Source: JAWKHR01 sp041394725 (GTDB taxonomy: Bacteria > Acidobacteriota > Vicinamibacteria > Vicinamibacterales > SCN-69-37). From it: a stretch of 64,000 nt of DNA. The stretch covers positions 1-64,000 of the forward strand of contig JAWKHR010000026.1 in the NCBI GenBank assembly GCA_041394725.1, in the 5' to 3' direction. This document shows, piece by piece, positions 42,067 through 51,002 of this stretch (position 1 is its first letter; every line of letters starts with the position of its first letter). The notes beneath the pieces are model-generated. The model saw nothing but the letters and a program-made list of their open reading frames with translations. It was not told the DNA's origin and made no database searches. The position numbers and the translations under genes were made by a program.

Positions 42067-44657
42067 AGTCCCGCTGGCTCCGCGCGTGGCTGCGGCTGTT
42101 TCCGGCCGACTTCCGCGGCGACTTCGGCGACGAGATGCGCGCCTCGGTGGACGAGGAGCTCCGGGATGCGCGGACGCGCCGCGGCCGCGCCGGCGTCGCC
42201 TGGCGCAACGTCACCGCCGCGCTCCGCGTGGGACCGCGGCTGCACCTCGAGCAGTGGCGCCAGGACCTGCGGCACGCCGTCCGGGCGCTCGCGCACGCCC
42301 CGCTGTTCAGCCTCGCAGCCGTCGGCGCGCTTGCCTTCGGCATCGGCTCGACGGTGTCCACCTTCGGGCTGGCCGACGCCTTCCTGTTCAGGCCCCTCCC
42401 GTTCGCCAGGCCCGCCGAACTCGTCCACCTGTGGGCGGCGGACCGTGCGCGCGGCGACGACGAGATGCGCGCGTCGCTCCAGGAGTTCGAGGCGTGGCGC
42501 TCGCGCGACGACCTGTTCAGCGGGGTCGCCGCCTTCAACTACTCGTCGGTGGAGCTGACCGGCGGGCCCGAGCCGGAGCGGATTCCCGCGGGCCTCGTCT
42601 CGGCCGGCCTCTTCGACGTCCTCGGCGTGCCGCCGCTCGCCGGTCGCGCGCTCCGGGCCGGCGACGACCAGCCGGGCGCCGCGCCGGTCGTCGTGCTCGG
42701 CGAGGCGTTCTGGCGCCAGCGCTTCGGCGGGAGCCCGGAGGCCATCGGCCGCTCGCTCGCGATCGGCGGCGTGCCCCACACCATCGTCGGCGTGATGCCG
42801 GCCTCGTTCGTCTTCCCGCTGCCGATCACGCGGCTGTGGGTGCCGCGCATCCTGGATCGCGCGCGGCTGACGCCCGACGTCCAGCCGCTGCAGGTCGTGG
42901 CGCGGCTGCGGCCCGGCGTCGCCCCCGGCCAGGTGACGTCCGGGCTCGAGGCCCTGGCGCCGGATCTCGGGGCGTCGTACCCGGCGCTCGCGGGGCGGAC
43001 CGTGAACGTCGTGCCCCTCGGCGAGGCCCTGAACTTCGCCTGGGACCTCTTCGCCATCGGATCCGTCGTCATCGGTGTCGCCAACCTGCTCGTGCTCCTG
43101 GCCGCCTGCGCCAACATCTCGAGCCTGATGCTCGGCCGGGCGGTGACGCGCGGCCGCGAGGTGTCGATCCGCGCGGCCCTCGGGGCGTCGCGGTTCCGGC
43201 TCGTGCGCCAGTTGATGGCCGAGAGCCTCGTGCTGGCGGGCTGCGGCGCGCTCGCCGGCCTCGGGATCGCGCAGGCGGGGCTCCGCCTGGCCGACCGGCT
43301 GATCCCGATGGAGCTCTATCGCGCGGCGCCGTTCGCGGTGGACTGGCGGGCGGCGGGCGTCGCGGTGGTGCTCGCGGCGGGCGCGGCCCTGCTCTTCGGA
43401 CTCTCGCCGGCGCTCCGCTTCGCCCGGGCGAACCTCGCCGAGGCGATGCGCCAGGACGGGACCGGCGGCACCACCTCGCGGCGCAGCCTGCGGCTGCAGT
43501 CGCTGTTCGTGCGCAAGCAGGTGGCCTTCACCGTGGTGCTGCTCGTCGGCACGCTCGTCGCCGCGCGCACGTTCGCGCGGCTCAGCACCGTCGATCCAGG
43601 CTTCGAGACCGGCGGTGTGACGACGATGAGCCTCGTGCTCCCGGTGTCGCGGTACGCCGACCGCGCGGCCGTCGCGCGCTTCCATGCCGACGTCTCCGAC
43701 GCGGTCCGCCGCGTGCCCGGCGTCGACGCCGCGACGACGGTCAACTACCTGCCGCTGAACCACGAGACCGCGATCGTCCCGGTGTCGGCCGACGGCCCCG
43801 GCGCGGACGCCGCGGTCCGGCGGCCCGAGGCGCAGTCGCTCGCGGTCGGGCCGGAGTACTTCCGCGTGCTGCGGATCCCGATCGCCGCCGGGCGCGCGTT
43901 CACGCCGGCCGACACGAGTGACGGGCGGCCCGTCGCCGTCGTCAACGACACGCTGGCCCGGCGACTCTGGCCCGGCCGCTCACCGGTGGGGGCGAGCCTG
44001 TGGATCGAGGACGACGTCGCCCCGCGCACCGTGGTCGGCATCGTGGGTGACACGCGGCAGGTGGACCTCGGCGAGGCGGCGGGCGGGCAGGTGTTTCTGC
44101 CGCAGGCGCAGTCGCCGTGGACCTACCTGCGCGTCCTCGCGCGTGGCGTGGACGGACGCGAGGCCGACCTGACCGCGCTGCGCGCGGCGGTCCACGACGT
44201 CGATCCGCTGCTGCCCATCGTCGAGGTGCGATCGCTGCGTCAGGTGGTCGACGACTTCCTGCTGCCGCAGCGCGCGCTGGGCGCGGTGCTGCTCGTGCTG
44301 GGCGGCTTCTCGCTGTGGCTGGCGCTGTTCGGGATCTACGGGATCGTCACGTGCCACGTGGCGGACCGCCGGCGCGAGATCGGCGTCCGCGTCGCGCTCG
44401 GCGCCGACCGGTCGCGCATCGTGCGGTTCGTGGTGGGGCGCGGCGTGCGGCTGGCCGTGCACGGCAGCGTCGCCGGGCTCGTGCTGGCGGCGGCGGGCAG
44501 CCTCGCGGCACGCGCGTTCGTGCCGGGCCTGGCCGTGGCCGATCCCCTGGTCATGCTGGCCGTCGTCGGCCTGATCGTCGGCGTGGCGGCGGCCGCCGCG
44601 TTCGTGCCGGCGCGCCGCGCCGCGCGGGTCGATCCGCTGCGGGCGATTCGGGGCTGA
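42063..44657 (+). CDS. ADOP-family duplicated MacB-like permease
   Basis: 864 residues from GTG 42063. A short N-terminal region (WLRAWLRLFPADFRGDFGDEM) typical of ADOP proteins is followed by two MacB-core/FtsX units: periplasmic domain plus FtsX helices, twice, eight helices in all. FtsX signatures are ACANISSLMLGRAVTRGREVSIRAALGASRFR and ADRRREIGVRVALGADRSRI, ending in VPARRAARVDPLRAIRG. No ATPase gene is adjacent, as the orphan name implies. Function unproven; export or envelope stress is assumed. Confidence 0.9.
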   Translation: MKSRWLRAWLRLFPADFRGDFGDEMRASVDEELRDARTRRGRAGVAWRNVTAALRVGPRLHLEQWRQDLRHAVRALAHAPLFSLAAVGALAFGIGSTVSTFGLADAFLFRPLPFARPAELVHLWAADRARGDDEMRASLQEFEAWRSRDDLFSGVAAFNYSSVELTGGPEPERIPAGLVSAGLFDVLGVPPLAGRALRAGDDQPGAAPVVVLGEAFWRQRFGGSPEAIGRSLAIGGVPHTIVGVMPASFVFPLPITRLWVPRILDRARLTPDVQPLQVVARLRPGVAPGQVTSGLEALAPDLGASYPALAGRTVNVVPLGEALNFAWDLFAIGSVVIGVANLLVLLAACANISSLMLGRAVTRGREVSIRAALGASRFRLVRQLMAESLVLAGCGALAGLGIAQAGLRLADRLIPMELYRAAPFAVDWRAAGVAVVLAAGAALLFGLSPALRFARANLAEAMRQDGTGGTTSRRSLRLQSLFVRKQVAFTVVLLVGTLVAARTFARLSTVDPGFETGGVTTMSLVLPVSRYADRAAVARFHADVSDAVRRVPGVDAATTVNYLPLNHETAIVPVSADGPGADAAVRRPEAQSLAVGPEYFRVLRIPIAAGRAFTPADTSDGRPVAVVNDTLARRLWPGRSPVGASLWIEDDVAPRTVVGIVGDTRQVDLGEAAGGQVFLPQAQSPWTYLRVLARGVDGREADLTALRAAVHDVDPLLPIVEVRSLRQVVDDFLLPQRALGAVLLVLGGFSLWLALFGIYGIVTCHVADRRREIGVRVALGADRSRIVRFVVGRGVRLAVHGSVAGLVLAAAGSLAARAFVPGLAVADPLVMLAVVGLIVGVAAAAAFVPARRAARVDPLRAIRG

Positions 44658-44695
44658 GGTGTGCGGTGGCCGGCCTCGCCGGCGCCCCGTGCCCG

Positions 44696-45232
44696 CTAGC
44701 GCGTGCCGGCCGCGGCCACCCTCAGGCTCGTCAGGAACTGCTGCAGCGCGTCGCGCCAGCGCGCGACGGTGGCGGCCGGGCCGATGACCTTCACGAAGTA
44801 CGGGCCGTCGCCGGTCTCGACGACGCCGGCGATCTGGCGAAAGCCGGGCTTGTTGAAGTGCTCCGACGCGCCGGGCGTGACCTCGGCGACGTAGGTCCCG
44901 GCGACGTCCACGAGGGTGATCTTCAGGCCGGACGCCGACGTCATCGTCGTCGTCTTCGCGACCTTCGACGAGTCCGATCCGTCCGGCTGCGCCATCTGGC
45001 CGACCCAGCGGTCGAGGTTCGCCTGCACCGATCCGCCCGTGCCGCCGAAGAAGTACACCGTCGCGGTCGCGTCCTCCGCGTCGCCTTCCGCGCGCGGCAG
45101 CACGAACTCGGCGACGCGCATGGACGACGACGGCGTCTTCGTGGTCCAGCCGTCGGGGGTGTCGAAGTGGAGCGCCGGCGCAGGTGCGCCCGGCAGAATC
45201 ACGGTCAGCAGGCAGGACAGCAGGAAGGCCAT
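44696..45232 (-). CDS. Secreted protein of unknown function
   Basis: 178 residues. Signal peptide MAFLLSCLLTVILPGAPAPA, then a single domain beginning LHFDTPDGWTTKTPSSSMRVAEFVLP and containing TVYFFGGTGGSVQANLDRWVGQM and ending WRDALQQFLTSLRV. The pattern of a two-layer sheet with a closing helix resembles PsbP/DUF-type secreted domains; no firm family. Stop faces the permease stop, 38 bp apart. Confidence 0.75.
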   Translation of the reverse strand: MAFLLSCLLTVILPGAPAPALHFDTPDGWTTKTPSSSMRVAEFVLPRAEGDAEDATATVYFFGGTGGSVQANLDRWVGQMAQPDGSDSSKVAKTTTMTSASGLKITLVDVAGTYVAEVTPGASEHFNKPGFRQIAGVVETGDGPYFVKVIGPAATVARWRDALQQFLTSLRVAAAGTR

Positions 45233-45251
45233 GCGGAGATCATAGGCGGGG

Positions 45252-45322
45252 TTTGCGGAAGTTTGAAGTTGGAAGTTCGAACTTCGAACCGCGGTGGCCG
45301 GCTTCGCCGGCGTCTTCGAAGT
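45252..45322. repeat. GAAGTTCGAA-family repeat with GC hairpin
   Basis: TTGCGGAAGTTTGAAG, then the core GGAAGTTCGAACTTCGAACC, then the GC hairpin GGCCGGCTTCGCCGGC. It lies between the secreted-protein gene and the convergent-side stop of the GT87 gene. Corresponds to the left half of the element at 16278. Confidence 0.8.
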
Positions 45323-45343
45323 GACCCGCGCGCCCGTCTCACC

Positions 45344-46483
45344 TCATGCCAGTGCCCGGGCGCGCAGCCGCATGAGGGCGACGGCGACGCCGAGGGCGCA
45401 GAGCGTGACGATCGAGAGCGCCATGAACTCGGCGTAGAGCGCGCGGCCCATCAGGTCGAAGATCGTCAGGCCCATCAGGGCCAGCGCGACGGCGGTGAAG
45501 GCGCGCCAGGCGGGCGTCACGTCGCTCCAGCGATCGACGAGGCAGATGACGGCCGGCGTGGCGAGCAGCAGCACGTAGTCCCAGCCCTGCGGCGAGAGGA
45601 GGGGGACGAGCAGCATCAGCAGCGCCACCTCGAGGTAGTCCGGCTCGCCCACGTCGTGCCGGCGTCGCCAGACGACCGCCGCCAGGCCGAGCACCGCGCC
45701 CGCCGAGACCGTGGCCAGGCCCGAGGCGACGCGCCCGACGCCAAGCCACTTGGCCCACATCGCGGCGAGCGAGATGTTGTCGGCGCCGACGAGGTTCGGC
45801 GCGGTGGTCAGGCTGACGGTCTGGTACCACTGCGTCAGCTGGTCGAGGTTGCCCTGCCAGCCGTAGACCGAGGCCGGCAGGACGAGGCCGGTGCCGATCA
45901 CGCCGAGCGACCAGAGCGCGGCGACCGGGCCGTGCGAGAAGGCGAGCCACGGCAGCAGGACGAGCGCGTACGGCTTGACGAACACGGCGATGCCGATGAG
46001 CACGCCGGCGGCGCGCGGCTGGTCGATCTGCACGGCGAGCAGCGCCGCGACGAGCAGCGTGCCCAGGAAGATGTTCGCCTGCCCGAGCATCAGCTCGTGG
46101 GCGTAGAACTTGGCCATGAACAACAGCGTCAGCCACGTCAGCACGCGCGGCGAACGCCGGCGCTCGGGCAGCCCGGTGATCGACCAGCGGACGAACGCCA
46201 TCAGCAGGCCGACCGACATCGCGAACCACAGCGTCTGCGCCGTGTCGTGGCCGAGCACGGCCATCGGCGCGAGGACGACGGCGAAAGCGGGGAGGTACTT
46301 GAACTGGTAGTGGCCGTCGCCGGCCTGGTAGAGCGGCTGCGCGTGCAGCGCGCGACCGGCCGCCGTCCAGTAGACCTCGAAGTCCACCATCTCGTGTCGC
46401 ACGCGGCTGTTGTAGAGCACGACGGCGAGGAGAGCGATGGCGACGGGCCACACGAGCGGACGGTACGCGCGCAGCGACGTCAT
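45344..46483 (-). CDS. GT87-family (DUF2029) membrane glycosyltransferase
   Basis: 379 residues with about ten hydrophobic helices. The GT-C catalytic region carries DFEVYW near 34 and the GQANIFLG motif near 135, typical of polyprenol-phosphate-mannose-dependent GT87 enzymes. YLPAFAVVLAPMAVLG and SPQGWDYVLLLATP support the call. It probably adds a sugar to a lipid or wall polymer on the outer face of the membrane. Confidence 0.85.
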   Translation of the reverse strand: MTSLRAYRPLVWPVAIALLAVVLYNSRVRHEMVDFEVYWTAAGRALHAQPLYQAGDGHYQFKYLPAFAVVLAPMAVLGHDTAQTLWFAMSVGLLMAFVRWSITGLPERRRSPRVLTWLTLLFMAKFYAHELMLGQANIFLGTLLVAALLAVQIDQPRAAGVLIGIAVFVKPYALVLLPWLAFSHGPVAALWSLGVIGTGLVLPASVYGWQGNLDQLTQWYQTVSLTTAPNLVGADNISLAAMWAKWLGVGRVASGLATVSAGAVLGLAAVVWRRRHDVGEPDYLEVALLMLLVPLLSPQGWDYVLLLATPAVICLVDRWSDVTPAWRAFTAVALALMGLTIFDLMGRALYAEFMALSIVTLCALGVAVALMRLRARALA

Positions 46484-46520
46484 GGCCGGGTGCGGCTCAC
46501 CCTATCACGCGCCGCGGCCG

Positions 46521-46580
46521 GCCCATGGCTCATTCGAGGCGCCGGGGCCGGCCCATGGCTCATTCGAGGCGCCGGGGCCG
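46521..46580. repeat. Two tandem 30-bp copies spanning the typA stop codon
   Basis: 46521-46550 and 46551-46580 are identical 30-mers beginning GCCCATGGCTCATTCGAGGC. The second contains the last codons and stop of typA; the first lies just downstream. Confidence 0.85.
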
Positions 46581-48395
46581 CTGGTTGGCGGCGAGGACGC
46601 GCTTGCGCAGCCGCAGGTGCTTCGGCGTCACCTCGACCAGCTCGTCGTCGTTGATGAACTCGATGGCCTGCTCGAGGCTCATCAGGCGCGGCGGAATCAG
46701 CCGGACGGCCTCGTCGGCGCTCGACGCGCGCATGTTCGTCTGCTTCTTCTCGCGCGTGATGTTGACGTCCATGTCGCTCGGCCGCGCGTTCTCGCCGACG
46801 ATCATGCCCTCGTAGACCTGGGTGCCCGGCTCCACGAACATCTCGCCGCGTTCCTGGAGGTTGGCGATCGCGTGCGCCGTGGCCACGCCGGCGCGGTCGG
46901 CGACCAGCGCGCCCGTCGGCCGCGCGGGGATCGGCCCGTGCCACGGCTCCCAGCCGGCGAACAGGTGGTGCATCATGCCGGTCCCGCGCGTCTCGGTCAG
47001 GAACTGCGACCGGAAGCCGATCAGGCCGCGCGCCGGGATCCGGAACTCCAGCCGCGCCCGGCCGCTGCCGTGGTTCACCATCTTCGTCATCGCGCCGCGG
47101 CGGATGCCGATCTCGGCGATGACCGTGCCCTGGAACTCCTCCGCGACGTCCACCACCAGGTCCTCGACCGGCTCGACGCGCACGCCGTCCTTCTCGCGCG
47201 TCACGATCTCGGGCCGCGACACCTGCAGCTCGTAGCCCTCGCGGCGCATCATCTCGATGAGGATCGACAGCTGCAGCTCGCCGCGCCCGATGACCTTCAT
47301 CTGCTCCGGCGAGTCGGTCGGCTCGACGCGGATCGAGACGTTGCCGACGAGCTCCCGGTCGAGCCGGTCGCGCAGCTGTCGCGAGGTGACGAACCGGCCG
47401 TCGCGGCCGCCGAACGGCGACGTGTTGACGCCGAAGATCATCGACACCGTCGGCTCGTCCACCGACGGCGGCGGGATGGCGACGGGGGCCTCCGGGTCGG
47501 CGATCGTCTCGCCGATCATGATGTCCTCGATGCCGGCCAGGCAGATGACGTCGCCCGCCGACGCCTCGGCCACCTCCAGGCGCTTGAGGCCGTCGAACAT
47601 GTACAGCTTGGTCACCGTCGTCCGCTGAATGGTTCCATCCAGCTTGCAGACCGCGATCGGATCGCCCACCCGGACCCGGCCGTTGACGATTCGCCCGATC
47701 GCGATGCGCCCCAGGTAGTCGCTCGAGTCGAGGTTCGCGACGAGCGCCTGGAGCGGCGCGTCGGCCGACCCGCGCGGCGCCGGAATCGCCTCGATGACCG
47801 AGTCGAACAGCGGCCGCAGGTCCTCGCCCGGCACGGCCGGGTCCGTCGTCGCCGTGCCCTGGCGGGCGTTGGTGTAGAGCACCGGGAAGTCGAGCTGGTC
47901 CTCGGTCGCGTCCAGGTCGATGAACAGGTCGTAGACCTCGTTCAGCACCGCCCCCGCCCGCGCATCCGAGCGGTCGATCTTGTTGATGACCACGATGGGC
48001 TTCAGCCGGCGCTCCAGCGCCTTCCGCAGGACGAAACGCGTCTGCGGCAGGGGGCCTTCCGAGGCGTCCACCAGCAGCATGATGCCGTCGACCATCGACA
48101 GCGTCCGCTCGACCTCGCCGCCGAAGTCGGCGTGCCCCGGCGTGTCCACGATGTTGATCAGGAAGTCGGCGTAGTGGACCGCCGTGTTCTTCGCCAGGAT
48201 CGTGATCCCGCGCTCCCGCTCGAGCTCGTTCGAGTCCATGACCCGTTCGGCCACGCGCTCGTTGGAGCGGAAGATGCCGCTCTGGTGCAGCAGGGCGTCG
48301 ACCAGCGTCGTCTTGCCATGGTCGACGTGGGCGACGATGGCGACGTTGCGGCGGAGGGGGTTGGCAATCAGCGGGGCAGACGAGGGTCCGGGCAT
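46560..48395 (-). CDS. typA: Ribosome-associated GTPase TypA/BipA
   Basis: 611 residues. G1 AHVDHGKTT, switch II DTPGHADFGGEVER and G4 NKIDRSDAR are present. EF-G-like domains II, III and V follow, and the BipA C-terminal domain has GARGLIGFRSQFLTETRGTG and WEPWHGPIPARPTGALVADRAG. It acts in ribosome assembly and stress growth. A TATACT box ends six bases before the ATG and no ribosome site is seen. Confidence 0.96.
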   Translation of the reverse strand: MPGPSSAPLIANPLRRNVAIVAHVDHGKTTLVDALLHQSGIFRSNERVAERVMDSNELERERGITILAKNTAVHYADFLINIVDTPGHADFGGEVERTLSMVDGIMLLVDASEGPLPQTRFVLRKALERRLKPIVVINKIDRSDARAGAVLNEVYDLFIDLDATEDQLDFPVLYTNARQGTATTDPAVPGEDLRPLFDSVIEAIPAPRGSADAPLQALVANLDSSDYLGRIAIGRIVNGRVRVGDPIAVCKLDGTIQRTTVTKLYMFDGLKRLEVAEASAGDVICLAGIEDIMIGETIADPEAPVAIPPPSVDEPTVSMIFGVNTSPFGGRDGRFVTSRQLRDRLDRELVGNVSIRVEPTDSPEQMKVIGRGELQLSILIEMMRREGYELQVSRPEIVTREKDGVRVEPVEDLVVDVAEEFQGTVIAEIGIRRGAMTKMVNHGSGRARLEFRIPARGLIGFRSQFLTETRGTGMMHHLFAGWEPWHGPIPARPTGALVADRAGVATAHAIANLQERGEMFVEPGTQVYEGMIVGENARPSDMDVNITREKKQTNMRASSADEAVRLIPPRLMSLEQAIEFINDDELVEVTPKHLRLRKRVLAANQRPRRLE

Positions 48396-48401
48396 CCGAT
48401 C

Positions 48402-48407
48402 AGTATA
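48402..48407 (-). promoter_or_regulatory. Candidate -10 box (TATACT) of typA, leaderless
   Basis: TATACT on the minus strand ends 6 bases before the typA ATG, placing the transcript start at the start codon. No Shine-Dalgarno, and no clear -35. Confidence 0.45.
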
Positions 48408-48455
48408 GCCGTCCGCGTGCGTACACTATGATGCTCGGGTCCCGAAGGGAGGAGG

Positions 48456-48938
48456 ATGGCAGAGTCGCTCGACGATCGACGTGAAGACCGGCGGTCCGCC
48501 CTGACGCGCCTCGTGGTGGCGGGCCTCGGCGCCGTGACGGCCGCCCTGGCGGGCCTCGTGGGGCTCGTCGCGGCACCCCGCACCGACAGCACCACCCGCC
48601 GCTGGCGGCCCGTGGCCAGCCTGTCGGACCTGCCCGCCGATGCCCCCCATGCCGCCGTCGTGGCCGAGCGCCAGGCCGACGGCTGGTACCAGACCCGCCG
48701 GCAGTCGGTGGTCTACCTGGACCGGGACGGCGACGGCGTCCGGGCCTTGTCGGCCACCTGCAGCCACCTCGGCTGCAGGGTGCGGTGGGACGACGCCCAG
48801 GGGCAGTTCCGGTGTCCCTGCCATGGCGGCATCTACGACCGCGCGGGTGAGGTCGTCTCCGGGCCCCCGCCCGAGCCGCTCCGCCGCGTGCCCGTGCGCG
48901 TGAACCCTGAGACGTCGCAGATCGAGGTCGAATTGTGA
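48456..48938 (+). CDS. Rieske iron-sulfur protein of a bc complex
   Basis: 160 residues. A basic N-terminus and one membrane helix (LVVAGLGAVTAALAGLVGLVAA) precede the soluble domain. The [2Fe-2S] ligands are CSHLGC (Cys 102, His 104) and CPCHGG (Cys 120, His 123), with Cys 107 and Cys 122 as the disulfide pair. It moves electrons from quinol to cytochrome c. GGGAGGAGG lies directly before the ATG; its stop overlaps the next start (GTGA). Confidence 0.94.
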   Translation: MAESLDDRREDRRSALTRLVVAGLGAVTAALAGLVGLVAAPRTDSTTRRWRPVASLSDLPADAPHAAVVAERQADGWYQTRRQSVVYLDRDGDGVRALSATCSHLGCRVRWDDAQGQFRCPCHGGIYDRAGEVVSGPPPEPLRRVPVRVNPETSQIEVEL

Positions 48939-50524
48939 GCGGGTGGTTCGGGAGTCTCGTGGACTGGCTCGACGACCGTACGGGCCTCCGCGCCATCCGG
49001 CACCACCTGCTCGACGAGCCGCTGCCGCCCGGCACGGCGTGGTGGTTCACGCTGGGCAGCCTGCTGCTGTTCCTGCTGGGCATCCAGTTCGTGACCGGGA
49101 TCGCGCTGGCGCTCTACTACGCGCCGACGCCGGACCACGCCTGGGACAGCGTCCGCTACGTGATGACCGAGGTGCGGGGCGGAGGCCTGCTCCGCGGCCT
49201 GCACCACTGGGGCGCGTCGATCATCGTGATCGCGGCGCTCGCGCACCTCGTGCGCGTGTTCGTGTTCGGCAGCTACCGCAAGCCGCGCGAGGTGAACTGG
49301 ATCCTCGGCCTCGTCCTGCTGCTGCTGATTCTCGCCTTCGGCCTCACCGGCTACCTGCTGCCGTGGGACCAGCGCGCCTACTGGGCGACGGTCGTCACGA
49401 TCAACATCTCGCGGCTGACCCCCGTGGCGGGCGACCTGGTCGCGTACCTGCTTGCCGGCGGCCCGGACGTGGGCGCGCTGACGCTCACGCGGTGGTACGC
49501 GATCCACGTGCTCGTGCTGCCGCCGCTGTTCCTGGGCCTGGTGGCGGCGCACCTCGCGCTGATGCGCCGGCACGGCATCTCCGGCCCCGTCACGCCGCGG
49601 CCGGGGCCGACGCAGCCGTTCTTTCCGTACCAGGCCGCGCGCGACCTGGCGGTGGCGTGCGGCGTGGGGCTCGTGCTCGTCCTGCTGGCCTGGCGCGGCG
49701 CGCCGGCGCTCGAGCCCCCGGCCGATCCGACGTCGAGCGACTACATCCCGCGGCCTGAGTGGTACTTCCTCGGCCTGTTCCAGCTGCTCAAGTATTTCCC
49801 GGGCCGGCTGGAGGTGATCGGCGCGATCGTGATTCCCGGCCTGGTGGTCACCGCGCTCGTCCTGCTGCCGTGGCTCGACCGCGGCCGCACGCGCGCGTGG
49901 CGGGATCGGCGCCCCGTGCTGGCCGCGCTCGTCCTCGGCCTGGCCGCCCTCTTCACGCTGACTGGCCTCGGCGCGCTGGACCGTCCGCCGGCGGCGTCCA
50001 CGGCGTGGAACGTGCAGGAGATGGCCGGCGCGGTGCTGATCACGACGAGCGACCGCTGCGGCCGCTGCCACGGCGCGGACAAGGTGGCGGCCGCGATCGA
50101 GCCCGGCCGCTTCAGCCGGCCGCCCGACTGGCTGGCCAGCCACGTGGCCGACCCCATCGCGATCGCGCCCGGCCTGCGCGAGGCACCGCAGTCGAACGAG
50201 TACGACACGGCCGCGATCATCGCCGCGCTCGCGCGGTTCCGCAGCCAGGCGCCACCCGCGATCGACGAGACCACGGCTCGCGTCGTGACGACGGTCAACC
50301 GCGAGTGCCTGCCGTGCCACACGCTCGGCGGCGTCGGCGGCCGCGAGGGGCCGAAGCTCGACGGCGTCGGTTCGCGGTTCACCGCCGATCAGATCGAGCG
50401 CCGGATCATCAACCCCTACGACGTGAAGGCCGACGCCGAGATGCCCGGGTTCGACGGCGTGCTCTCGCCGGAGACGATCCACCTCGTCGCGCAGTGGATG
50501 GCGGCACATAAAGAGAGTGAGTAA
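48935..50524 (+). CDS. Cytochrome b fused to a two-haem cytochrome c domain
   Basis: 529 residues. Residues 1-340 form a full cytochrome b. Haem ligands sit in LHHWGASIIVIAALAH and IHVLVLPPLFLGLVAAH; the second pair is spaced as in b6-type proteins. The quinol-site PEWY motif is near 273. After a further helix (VLAALVLGLAALFTLTGLGAL) come two haem-c sites, CGRCH (near 374) and CLPCH (near 456). With the Rieske gene this makes a compact two-gene quinol:cytochrome c oxidoreductase, with the c1 role built into the b chain. Confidence 0.93.
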   Translation: MSGWFGSLVDWLDDRTGLRAIRHHLLDEPLPPGTAWWFTLGSLLLFLLGIQFVTGIALALYYAPTPDHAWDSVRYVMTEVRGGGLLRGLHHWGASIIVIAALAHLVRVFVFGSYRKPREVNWILGLVLLLLILAFGLTGYLLPWDQRAYWATVVTINISRLTPVAGDLVAYLLAGGPDVGALTLTRWYAIHVLVLPPLFLGLVAAHLALMRRHGISGPVTPRPGPTQPFFPYQAARDLAVACGVGLVLVLLAWRGAPALEPPADPTSSDYIPRPEWYFLGLFQLLKYFPGRLEVIGAIVIPGLVVTALVLLPWLDRGRTRAWRDRRPVLAALVLGLAALFTLTGLGALDRPPAASTAWNVQEMAGAVLITTSDRCGRCHGADKVAAAIEPGRFSRPPDWLASHVADPIAIAPGLREAPQSNEYDTAAIIAALARFRSQAPPAIDETTARVVTTVNRECLPCHTLGGVGGREGPKLDGVGSRFTADQIERRIINPYDVKADAEMPGFDGVLSPETIHLVAQWMAAHKESE

Positions 50525-50580
50525 CTTCGAAGTTCGAAGTTTGAACTTCGAACCTCGGTGGCCGGCTGCGCCGGCGTCGT
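50521..50580. repeat. GAAGTTCGAA-family repeat, left-half orientation
   Basis: Core AACTTCGAAGTTCGAAG and TTGAACTTCGAACC, followed by the hairpin GGCCGGCTGCGCCGGC. It begins at the stop of the cytochrome gene. The mirror-image right half lies at 51003-51064. Confidence 0.82.
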
Positions 50581-50619
50581 TCGATTGGATCTCGCCACAA
50601 TCGTCCTGGATCTGGTCCG

Positions 50620-50871
50620 ATGACGAGGATTGGAGTGCTGGCGTTCGCGCTGGCGGGCCCGCTGGCGGCCGCGGGGGCGGCCGCGTCGCTGATCGCGGCG
50701 CCGCAGCGCACACAGCCGACCCTGGCGATCGACGCGGCGGGTGCGTCGCTCCTGCCTGGCGCGATTCAACCCCGGACCGGCGACGAACGTGCGCTATCGC
50801 TCCATTTCGACCGCTTCGGCGCGGCGAAGTGCGGGACCGGGAGGCCGGGCCTTCGGCCCGGCGACGCGTGA
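50620..50871 (+). CDS. Possible small exported protein between repeat halves
   Basis: 83 residues. The N-terminus (MTRIGVLAFALAGPLAAAGAAASLIAAP) looks like a signal peptide; the rest has no recognised domain and runs into the hairpin at 50844-50862. No ribosome site is visible. It could be a remnant. Together with the repeats and the CAATCAT array at 50966-50996 it accounts for the 548-bp gap 50525-51072. Confidence 0.3.
   Translation: MTRIGVLAFALAGPLAAAGAAASLIAAPQRTQPTLAIDAAGASLLPGAIQPRTGDERALSLHFDRFGAAKCGTGRPGLRPGDA
50844..50862. repeat. GC-rich hairpin
   Basis: Arms GCCGGGCC and GGCCCGGC with a TTC loop. No T tract follows, so termination is uncertain. It lies inside the 3' end of the doubtful small frame. 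Confidence 0.6.
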
Positions 50872-50915
50872 CTTCGGAATCGAAGTTCAAACATCGAATC
50901 CAGGTCGCCGGTTCC
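50871..50915. repeat. Diverged GAAGTTCGAA-family fragment
   Basis: ACTTCGGAATCGAAGTTCAAACATCGAATCC retains the arm pattern with several changes, followed by a partial GTCGCCGG. Split here: ACTTCGGAATCGAAG and TTCAAACATCGAATCC. Confidence 0.5.
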
Positions 50916-50965
50916 CCCCGCCCTCTTTCTGATTGACCCCGCCCGCCAGTCGACTATTCTTGGCC

Positions 50966-50996
50966 CAATCATCAATCAATCAATCATCAATCAACC
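50966..50996. repeat. Short CAATCAT tandem array
   Basis: Six or so CAATC units at 4-7 bp spacing between two palindromic repeats, similar in word to the array at 23672-23770. Confidence 0.6.
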
Positions 50997-51002
50997 AAAG
51001 AG

